DNA of 64,000 nt, taken from assembly GCA_907165275.2 (NCBI GenBank), contig OU015661.1, positions 4,967,501 through 5,031,500 of the forward strand, read 5' to 3'. This DNA is from Zygaena filipendulae (Eukaryota > Arthropoda > Insecta > Lepidoptera > Zygaenidae). The notes beneath the pieces are model-generated. The model ran no database searches and was not told the origin of the DNA. It worked only from the letters and a program-made list of their open reading frames with translations. A program made the translations under genes and the position numbers. Of the stretch, positions 21,601 to 33,600 are shown in pieces (position 1 is the first letter of the stretch; the number at the start of each line of letters is the position of its first letter).

Positions 21601-24600
21601 GGCGAGACGCCGAAGGGGACTGACGCCCAAAAAAATGGGCATGCTGACTAAATATTTTTTAGTCCGTCTTGTAGATTAATAAAAAAATATTGGACACGTC
21701 ATTCCTTTTCTTACGTAATCAAAAAATAATGATGATACATGCGTTTTATCTAAGTATTTTTTCAATAATCCGAAAAAGCAAAAAATACCTGTCTATTATT
21801 TTTTACTAACTGACGGACTAAATAGAATTTTGATTTTCGACCTTGTCATGCCCATTGCCGCTACCACAGATAATATAATACTATACTAGTACCGCTACCG
21901 ACGTGATCAATCCCGGTCTACATGTCACGCCTCGCACACTCGTTAATCCTAATTTTCTAAATGTAAAAGTGAGTTTGTTTGTTTGTTACGCTTTCACGCC
22001 GTAACGGCTCAACCGATCATCATGAAATTTTGCATGCACGTTGTCAGGGGTGCAGAGGTACTTTTTATCCCGGAATTCCCGCGGGAACTCCGAAATTACT
22101 TCGGGTGAAACCGAGGGGCACACAGCTAGTATTTAATAATAATTCTGTTGAATAAAAAAATAATAACTACTGAAACCGTTCTGACACCAGTAGGGGGAGT
22201 ACGAATTTTTTCGCTCCATCTGTCGATATCGTCATAATGTCAAAGAGTTTTTTCTGTATGGAAAACTGGATAGATGGCGTTGTTCACTTTCCATACAAAA
22301 AAAACGCTCAATATCGAAAGGACGAGAGCGAAAAAATTCGTGCTCCGGGTACTGTATAGAGACTAGAGTTAATATAAGTCCGAAATGCAAATGTTGTCAT
22401 GATCTCATGTAAATATCAAAAAAGCATTCTCATAACCTGGTGAAGACCACGGAAACGTAATGAGATTCTCTAGTGCAACCGCTGTCTAGCAATAAGGGAG
22501 TGCGCAGTCTTTCGGCTGGCACTCGCATGACGTATAAGTTGGATGGCATTATGCATAAGGCGGCGGCCGCTCACCAAGGCGACGGTGGCGCCGGGCGCGA
22601 CCTTGAAGCTGACGTCCTTGAGCACGAGCCGCTCGGGCCCGTAGCCGAAGCTGACTTGCTTGAACTCGACGCCGCCGCGCCGCACCAGCAGGTCGGGCGC
22701 GCCCGCCGCGTCGCGCACGTCCGAGTCGACGCGCATCAGATCGAACATGTTCTCCATGTCCACGAAGTTCCTCTGTATCGCCCTGCGAATGCGCGTGCGC
22801 ATGTGCATAATAAAAGTCAAATCTGATTTTACTTTACATATTATGCCAATTAATCTTATCTTAAAAATTATATTTACTTATGTATAAAAACCGTAACGTA
22901 TTTATTCAGCGGCTTCAATGCGTGTAATATTTGCACTAGCGGGAGCGGGATGAATGATATGGCTCGACAGCCACCAAAGGGGAAGCTTCCCGCCGGGCGA
23001 GGTGGAATGCCCGGGGAACCGCGGCTCCGACTGAACATCGTCGGAGGTCGTATAATATGCAGCGCAGTGTGAAACTTCGCTAGCGCGATTCAGGGCTTAC
23101 ATACATATAGCCAGTACTCGTCGCTTCGTTGTAGTTCCGAGTTCGTGACTTGTGGCGTAGGGGTCGCCACAGAACTCTCGTTTGTGTGCGTTTGTATGTT
23201 CAGTATTAAGTATTCTAAATATCATGTCCCTAGCATCAGTGGGCAAGACGATTTTCTTTGCAGTTGAAAAAAGTACAAAACTGCGAACTTGAAATACGCC
23301 TTTCGCCAAGTTTTCGTTTGCTTTCATTTACTTCATCTGTGTTTACTGTCCAGTAGGTGTGATCAAAGTGAAGGTGAATTAAAATCTTAAATTCTCGCAA
23401 CCTATGTCGATTATTACTCAAGGGTCGAGGGTACATGAAGTCCTAAATAGAAAGGATGCATTGCGATAACAAGTTTTTACAAACATACCTGTAGTAAGTG
23501 CCGAACCAATTCAGGGGTACGTATAGCTGAACTATATAAGACGCGAACAGTACGTAGTCACCCACTGTTAGCGTGTTTTGAACCACTAGAGAAACGCACA
23601 GTAGAGATCCCGCTAACAGACCTGTAAAAACATAGAGAAATATTTTTTAGTCTTGGCCACAGATCGAAATAAATGAACATTTTTTTTCAAATTCAACCTC
23701 GATAAAAACCTCCTCATTTCCTAACACTAAATGAAATACAATAAAATATTCAGTCACGCAGGAACAACTAAACTCGAAAGCTTTACTCAAAGTCAAAGTC
23801 AAATAATTTTATTCAAAGTTGGCCCATGTTGTAGCTCTTTTTGCCATCAATAAAATTAAAACTTTTACGACAGCACCCAATGATAGAATGTCATTGACAG
23901 CACCCATAAAATTTCCACCCTTACTAGTATTATAAAATCAATTATAACTTAAAAAGATGGAACTGTGTGACTGGCGCGCTCTTGTAAAGAATAGTCACTA
24001 ACAGAATTTCAACTACAAATCTATCTTTATCGAAATATACATATGACTTTTCAAGTACTTTCTATAGCAAGTAGAGGAAGTTTGGAAAAGCATAAAAGCG
24101 TTAGGTACTTCAATAAGTTATCTTCACACCAAAGATAAACCAACAAAACCGCTATAAAGGGTATATAAATATTACTTATCTTAAACCATTAAACTACACA
24201 TTACATTAAATCATACACTTACCACCACATATTATAATATTCTGCACTGTATTGAGCATATTCAATGTGACCAGAGATTTGAATTCTTCTGTCTGGAAAA
24301 GCAATAACCAAAATTAATTATCCAAAATTATAAACTGTACCTTATGGAATATAATATTAGGTTCAAAATCAACTGCACCTGATAGTTGACAATTGCATTT
24401 TTGTACGTGACCACTTCGTAGGATTCGGCGCAGTAGTATTTAACGGTTTCGTAGTTGAGCAGCGAATCCACGGACTTGGCTTTTTGCTCGTTGTCGGCGA
24501 GGTTCATGCGCCGCTGGAACTTCGTGCGCCACTCGGTCACCGCTATTGTTGCAACTGTAAATTCGGAATGAATGTATGAATTGTTATAATAATACTATTC

Positions 24601-27600
24601 TAGCTATCTCAAGTTCTTGTTTCATGCTAGGGGTAAGCAGACTACTAATTAGTTTTTATGCTTTTATTTTGGTTTTTGTTTTTCATGTAAAAGTCTTCAT
24701 TTGTTGTAAGTAGATTTGTAGTTTGTAGCACAAAAACGAACCGACCAAATCAGTGTATCAAGTCCAAGGGACAAAAATTATTACAGAGCCTTGTGGTCGA
24801 AACTGCATAAAAATGGGATTACTATTTTTGTAACGAAATACCACTCACTTATATATAGTATCATGGTAGAGAAGACGATCAAGCCGAACCAGCCGTTGAA
24901 TGTGAGCACGAAATACACGACGGCCACGACGATATCCACCAGAGTTGGCGTAATAGAGAACAGTATGTACGAGAGGAGGTTGTCTATGGAGTCCGTGCCT
25001 CTATCCATGACCCGCAGAACTTCACCGGTCTTACGCGACAGATGCCAACGCAGTGGCAAGTCGTGCAGATGCCTGAATAACTCTAGCTAAAAATAAAAAG
25101 AAAAATCTTTAGCCTAGTTTGGAAAAATTTTTAGAATTAGTTCTAAAGACCGACAGTTTGCTTATACATAATGTGTAAAAAGTATTTTTATAAAGCGCAA
25201 CCTATTACCCTGAGTTTCGGTGTTTAGTATAATGCATGATTATTTATTATATTATACAACGTGTTAATGAATTCACCAAAAACCTGATAAACCCCATTTA
25301 AAAAAATAAACAATAATTTGAACTACGCGTTACGTAACATTGTTTTTTTATATATATTTTTTACATATATCACTTTACGACACATAATTTAGGTAAAAAT
25401 GGTCACTTTTGGGGGGTCAAAATCTCCAAAAATTGCGTTACGTAATACTTGAACATTCCCAATAACCTTTTATATAAAAATGAATTGGTGTTCGTTTGTC
25501 TCGCTAAAACACGAGAATTGCTGGACCGATTTGACTAATTTTGACCTTGAAATATTTGTAGAAGTTCAGGGAAGGTTTAAGAAGTAGGTTAATTAGGCTA
25601 CTTTGGAGTTCCCGCGAGAATTCCGAAACTCACGCGGGTGACACCGCGGGGCACGGCCAGTTATTTATATTTAGTGTTGTGGTGGTCCATTCAGTGTTGG
25701 TGATGTTGTATTATGATGTTCAAGGTTTATTAGTATTATTACTTGTAGTTCCCTGGAGGTGTATTGTTGCACTTTGATCCATAGGAACGAGCGCAGATTG
25801 TTCAGGAAGCCCATGCCGCCGGTGCCGCCGCCCTGCAGGAACTTGAAAAACACGTACACACAGATCAACTGCCAACAGTACGACAGCTGTTTCATTGTCA
25901 GGCTGTCCACTGCAAAGAGATACAAAAAAACGTGACGACCATACACTAACTAAAAAATAATAGATAACGTTACATCAATCTATACTTACTAATATTATAA
26001 AGAGGAAAGATTTGATTTATTTTTTGTTTGTTTGCTTGTTTGTTACGATTTAACTCAAAACTACGGGACCGATTTCAACCACCATTAGAAAGCTACATTA
26101 TCCCTGAGTGACAGGCTATATTGTAATCTGGAACTCCTGTGGGGACTCCGAAATTACTGCGGGAACCGCAAGGTACAGCAATTATATTATAACCCTAAAA
26201 GAAGTCATTCATGTAAAGGTTTGGGACGGAGCTCATATATTACGGCTCAATTTCCTTTTGCATACTACACGTTGTCAGGGATACAAAGGAGTACATAGGG
26301 TACTTTTTGTTCCGGAATTACCGCGGAAACTCCGAAATTAACTCGGGTGAAACCACGGGGAAGAAACTAGTGTATAACTTACCAATTTTCTTGGTGTAAA
26401 TGGGCACGTACAAGTTGACCGCGCGGCCGGCGACGAGCGCGAGCACGCACACAAGCACGTGCAGCTGCAGCCACAGGCTCTTGCGCGGCCACAGGAACGG
26501 CAGCAGCGTGCGCAGCTTGCTGAACACATTGCGGAACGTCGACCTGTTCTCGTCCTGCGTACACGATCATAACCCATCACAAATGGACCCCTGTTCACTA
26601 TGACCAACAACATTCCTTGCCCATAACGCGAGTCTCAAAAACAACATCACAAACGCTCCAGATGCCAAAATATTTTATTTAAACTAGCTGTCCGCCGCGG
26701 TTCGATCCGTGGTAATTTCAGTTTTCGAGGGAATTCTGGGTTACAATATAACCTGTAACACTCCCAAATAACGAGGCTTTCTATTGGTAAAAGAATATTC
26801 AAAATCAGTTGAGTAGATCCAGAGATTACCCCTACAACCTCACAAACTTTACATTTTTATAATATTAGTAAGATTAATATATTCTATCTATACTAATATT
26901 ATAAAGAGTAAAAGTTTGTGGGTTTGTGAGTTTGTGAGTTCGTGACGTTGTAGGGGGTAATCTCTGGATCTACTGAACCGATTTTGAAAATTCTTTCACT
27001 TATAGGAAGCTACAGTGATCCTGAGTGTCATAGGGTCCTTTTTATTCTGGGATCCCCGCGGGAACTTCGAAGATTGTGAGTTTGTGAGGTTGTAGGGGAA
27101 AATCTCTGGATCTACTGAACCGATATTGAACATTATTTCACTTATAGTATGCCATAAGACACGTTATCATATTATTATTATTATCTTAACGCGACGTGTT
27201 ATCGTAGTGAATAAGGGCCCTTCACTAAGGCCTGCCAAGCATCTATAAGACAGAATGCACCTTGTCAGTTTATCTAGTCTGTTATTTATAACAACACTAG
27301 CTGTCCCGCGCGGTTTTACCCGCTATAATTTCCCGCGCAGTTTCCGCGGGAATTACGGATTACAATATAGCCTATGTTACTCAGGGATAATGTAGGTTTC
27401 TAATAGTGAAAGAATTTTTGAAATAGGTTCAGTAGTTTTTAAGTTAAATCGTAACAAACAAACAAAAAATCAAATCTTTCCTCTTTATAATATTAGTAAA
27501 GATAATTAAATTCCTGAAAAATATATGCGTTGGCGCAACAATACAGGATAGTATGTTTTTTCTAGATGCAAGGATTCAATTTTCGGCTAAGAATTTTCTT

Positions 27601-30600
27601 TTTTCAAATCTGAGTAGGTACATAATATAGAGTCTTAGATTTTTTTATAATGGATCTTAAGACTCCATTCCAAACATCCACATTCATTTTTATTTAAAAA
27701 TCATATTTATAAATAAAAATGAATGTTTGTATGTCTGTCCTCTATGCGTTTCGAAACCATTAGTCCGATTGTAATGAAACTTTGGCGGGTTGTTCTGCCT
27801 GCGTCCGCAAAGGTTCCTGATCCCAAAACACACGCGGGTGAAACCGCGGGGCACAGCTAGTTCTGTATAATATAGAATCGACGCAAAGCGAGAGAGAGTG
27901 AACATAGATAAAATTATCACGGACAAAATTATAAAAATCCTAAAAAAAACTAAAGAGATGTAACAGTATAGTACCTACTGTATAGTATATAGTCATCATT
28001 TATTTTAATTAGAGTAGGTACGTAATACGTATACATACTGTATACACTATACATATAAATAAGCAAGCGCATGTCATTGATTAAAAAGATGTACCGAAAA
28101 TATATATATACGCAAAGGTTATCGTGGGCATCTCTCTAATTAAACTTAAAACGGACGTTTTCAAATATTTATTCATCATTCCATAATAATTAACCGCTGC
28201 TAAAACTAACAAACCTACAAGTCACAACTCAACACTACACAAGCGAACCGCTTTAACTCCTTACTACCACCACTACAGGCGGCCGGCTTGTGCGAACACT
28301 TGCAGTGTGTGTGCGCATGTCGTAGGTCTCACACCGCCGCGCGCCGGGACGGTGCCGACCAACACACACACAAAACAGTAAAGCCCGCTCCAACTCGAGA
28401 AAACCACGAAAAACGGCGGAGAACGTCGGCTCCACATTCACGTTCTCGTGGTTTTCTCGCGTTCTCGCAAGATTCTCGCGTGAATGTGGAGCGGGCTTAA
28501 CAGCCTAAACCGCTATCACCTCTGAGCTCGTCGCTACTTTGTGGCGGGGCGTGAGAAAGCACGTAGTTGACGACTTCTTCACGTAGTCAATAGTTAAAGT
28601 AGTATTCTTTAACACGAGTGCCAAGCACGGTGACGGTTCATACAAATTGATTCGAGTACTTTTCCACAAGTAAAGACGGCCGGCTTGGACGTACACGTGT
28701 TGTACGTGTGTGCGTATCGTAAGTAACAGCGACATATTTCTTTGATGAGGACGCATGAAATTGGCGGAGTGTCGCTTCTTTACGCAGTAATATTCTGTAT
28801 TCTTTACTAGTAGGTACGTCTAAATTTAACAAAGGGATCACTGTACCTATCCATACGTGGATATAGCTAATTTAAGCAGAGCATTAACTACTATATTTAT
28901 ATTAATACCGAATTCGAGTCTCACAGGCGTATAGTACAGCATGTATTCCATCTCATTTGAACTCTATTTTTTAAATAAACAGTCTGAAAAACATTTGATG
29001 ATATTAAAAATATGTAAAATCACAAGTAAAAAAACATTCACGTATTCAGACTGTTTATACGTACATAATAATAATATTCAAGCAATTGATAAAAATAAAA
29101 CGTATAATTTAGTCACCTTTATTTTATAATCTTTCTTTTCTGCAATTACATTAAAATGATTTTGATAAGGACATGACATGTTAACCTAAATACATAACCT
29201 ATATATACATAAATATTTTTTATGTCACTGTCAATTAGCCAAAAAATTTAATACTTTCTTAATAATTGAGTCTTTTATATGGACGTAAAATTTATCTTTG
29301 ACTCGTTACAAGAAAAGACACAGCTTTTAGGAGTACGAAGTACATTAAAAAAAAATTGTTTTTTTATTGTATGACCGTACTATATCCTAGAATCCGACAA
29401 TGCCCATGTTGACTAATTTTTATTTTAAGGCTAAAGCCCGTCTTGTTGATTAATGAAAAATATTGGACAAGTATTTTTTCTTTTTTTACGTAATCAAAAA
29501 ATAACGGCGATACATTGAGTTGAAATTTCGCGTGACGTCAGACAGTTTGTATGGGGGTTTTAGCGGTTAATGACGTCACGACCCCCTCACCCTAAACTTT
29601 ATTGCGCTTTATCTCTGTATATTTTAATTTATTTGAAAAACCAAAAATACGTGTCTATTGTTTTTTTATTTTCTAACTGACAGACTAAAGTAGTCAACAT
29701 CCCCATGGCGATGTTGACTACTTTTGTATTCATTTTGAGCTATAGTTGAAGAGCTGTGTATAAAAAATTGCAAAAAAAACTTGAGATACGAACCCTCGGC
29801 GGGATGGTTCTGCGTCCGTCCTCGTTGTCTAGGTACTCGAACTGATGCATGATGCCAGGAGCTTTCAGTCCTAGTATGAACATGATCATACACGACACGT
29901 AGCGGCCCACAAAAAGGGACATCTCCAAGCGATCTTGCAGGCTGAACGCAGGAAAACAGAGAGAAAATTAATATTTTACATTAAAAAATTAGTAACGCTA
30001 AACCAATATAATGTGGATAAAAGAGAATAAATTCAAATTGTTCGTGATATCTCATTAGTTTAGGTAAATACCTATTCATATACATATTATTGTTAAGAAG
30101 CGCATATTTCACCGATATTAATATTTTTTCTTAACAGCAACATTTTTTTTAACTCCAATGAAATTTTTGAATTGGAATCGACGATAGATAAAAAAGCTGG
30201 TTTGAGATTTATATCCTACTGATTAATCATAATATAGGTGATAATATTATTTTCATTTTACTTATCATTATAAACCCAACAACACTTAATTCTCACACAC
30301 GATCCATATCGCGTGTTGTGGTCACTGTTCCTAACCGCTTGGTTAGGTTACATTTGGAGCGCTCGCAAATCAGAATTCGGCACGAACATATCAGTTCTTT
30401 TTTGTGCAGTCAGTGTGTCCTTAAAATCGAATGCTGAGCAATATTGCTGTGACATCGAGCTAATAGTTATTATCGTAACACTTCTACAATGCTTTGCTAA
30501 CGTAACTATAGCTGTTTCCCGCGGTTTCATCCGCGGTAATTTCGGAGTTCCCGCGGGAATTCCGGGTCACAATATGGCCTATTTACTCAGGGATAATGTA

Positions 30601-33600
30601 GGATTCTAAATTTCTAATACTGATTTTTTTTTTAAATCGGTCCAGTAGTTTTTAAGTTAAATCATAAAAAAACAAACAAATAAAAAATCAAATCTTTCTC
30701 CTTTATAATATTATAGTTTAGAAATAATATTAGGTCAGGTACATCTTGACATTCAGTTCTATGCAAATTATTCCGAAGTGGTCAATCAATTTTAACTAAA
30801 CCATTTTCCAATTTTGCAGATACTTTGAATGCTGAAGTTGTTGAACAACAAAGTCTAATGAAACTGAAAAGTTGCAGTAGTACGAGCTGTAATTGAACGA
30901 CTGAGAATAGATCCACTTACACCTGATTATGAGACCCTGAACCGGAGATATCTTAGGTCACAGACCGAATAAATTTATAATTTAAATTACTCCGTTATTC
31001 CTTTTCTTTTAGATAAAAACGATAAATCGCGGTCTTCCCTGTGAAGTTAGTTCATAATGAATAAACAAAAACTGTATTATCTTCAGCGGCCTGAGCTTGA
31101 TAGGCCTGATAGTTATAAAAACGTACCTACACTTTTATTCATAAATCACAGATTGAACCTCAACCAACACAACTAAAAGATTTATTATTTTTTTTTATTT
31201 TGCGTTTTGTCTCAATCTTTTCCTACATAAAAATAACTCCGTGGTTTACGACTATAGTACATGAAAAAACATTAAAACCGCTACAGTAGCCGAAACGCTA
31301 TAAATAATAGTTATTTAATTAAAATATCTCCTGGTGCGGTGGTCACTGGTTGTGGTTGGTGACATCACCTAATAAGACAAATCTACACTAATATTATAGG
31401 TGAAAGACAAATCTACACTAATATTTTAGGTAAATCTGAAAGTTTGGATTGATGTTTGTTACAACATAATCACGCTCCGGCTGAACGGAATTGGATGAAA
31501 TTTGGCACAGAGATAGATTTATAGTCTGGAATAGGACATAGGGTACTTTTTATTCAGGAATTCCCACAGAAACTACTGCGGGTGAAACCGTGGGAACAGC
31601 TAATAAATAATATTTTGATATATACTCTACTCACTTCTTTAAATGCCACCACCACCCATCTTTGTTGAGGTTTAAGAAAGACAAATTTTCGGAGATGAAG
31701 ATCATTGCCCAAAACACCAGCAGGACAAACCCATGACCCCGCGGCAGCACGGAAGGTAGCAAGAACCGCCGCTCAAGTATCGATAAATAGGCCGATAGTG
31801 GGAACACTACCAGGTTCACCAACAGAGATAAAACCTAGAACAATAATCATATTTGTCATCCTTACTATATGATAAATGTGAATTTGAGTTTGTTTGTTGG
31901 TTAAGCCTTCACGAATGAACTACTCAACCGACCATCATAAAATTTTGAAGATACGTTTTCAGGGGTACAGAGAAGGTCTTAGGGACTTTTTTATGTCATG
32001 GGGGGCAAACGGGCAAGTGGTACACCTGATGGTAAGTGATTACCGCCGCCCATGGACATCTGCAACAAAAGAAGGCATGCAGGTGCGTTGCCGACCTAGA
32101 ATGGGGATGGCAACTGGCTTTCAAGTGGGGCTGCCGGAACACACCGTTAGGTCCTTGGCGACAGATTTGCAACTTGAAGGTGGTAGGTAGCCAGCCGGGC
32201 AATAGAAAGTGCCCTACCACCATGCTTTTATCCGGGAATTCCCGCGGGTACCTCGAAATTAACACGGCTGATACCACGGGCAACAGCTAGTATTCTTGAA
32301 ACTTTAAATGATTACCAGGGATGTACATACATACTTACGTACAATCAATGAATAATAATGATACTGCTTGGACATTCGATAAATAAAAACGTAATAAATT
32401 ATGAATGAAATGAAACGAACCTTATTCGTTACGACAACGGTACGGACAAAAATAAATAATCGATAAGTATACAGCAACAAAAAGAAGCACAACGGCGTGT
32501 CCATCAAAATGGCAGCATCAGCTCAGCATAAGCCGGGATCCTCTAGGGACCCGACGCAGGTCTTCCGCTGGTGCCGCATGTGGCGTCACTGGTGGGATTA
32601 TATCGATTGTCGAACCAGCCATCTTAGCTTAGTTGACAATCTATAATCGTGAAGGAACAGAATCGCTATGTTACGTGGTAACGCAAAACTGGACTTTGAG
32701 TGGACGATTTTTCGTGACCACGTGACACGACGATTTGCTCCTTAGCTTTTATGTGTTAAATGCTATACTTAGAATGTCCACTTACTACTCAGCTAAGGGG
32801 AAAGGCAATGAAACGGTCGTGCACCGGAGTAGCTTTTTTGCGATAAGTCGATTATTGTCGATTTTCCCTACAGTCGGCACCAAAAATATTTAAAAGCGGG
32901 TAGCTAAATTAATTTGTTCTTCAGGAGAATTCAGACCAACTAAAAAAAATTTGTCGATCTTTTCACTTTTTTGAACATCACGCTGTTATTCTCAATTAGT
33001 GGTTTACACTATAAACACCGCACGCAAGCGATCACTAATAAGAAAAAACAATAAGCTTTTAGTCATTAAATTCTTACCATATAACCGTACACATGTCCAC
33101 CTTTATATTCAAAAGCCTGTAGCAGGAACCTTATTACAGCCAATACAGGTACAAAAAGTGTGAAAAATAGCTGAATTTTGAACCACCGTGATGATCGTAC
33201 ATCCACCACTTCTGTGCCATATCTGCAAAATAAGATTATAATATGACAGTGCGCGCCAGTCATCAGGCCAAGTTATAGCTAATACACAATGTTTGTATGT
33301 TTGTTGTGTAAACTTTCAAACTGTTTTCATCACGTTCAGACCTTCCTGCTCTTGTTTATTATAACTACATAAAATGTGTTCAGAGAATGATCCAATGATG
33401 CTTAAAATTATATCCGAAATCTGTATAATTATTATTAAATGGAAACTTAGATATAGGGATTTAAATACTCACTCAATCAATAATCTAAATCACTACTTGT
33501 AGACTTGAAATTTAGCAGAATAATAGGTAAATTCATTTGTTTTTACATCAATGGTTCCTATTTATGGATTATACAACTAATAACTTTTAAATAAAAACCA

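Noticed and set aside
22473..22826. 117-codon plus-strand frame
   Set aside because: Antisense shadow of the GC-rich ABCB6 exon 22575-22782.
28270..28740. Similar CGGCCGGCTTG segments at 28270 and 28670 and an inverted TAAGCCCGCTCCA pair (28379-28500) as one large element
   Set aside because: The inverted pair could be a small MITE, but the two CGGCCGG segments align only loosely and no common ends could be set.
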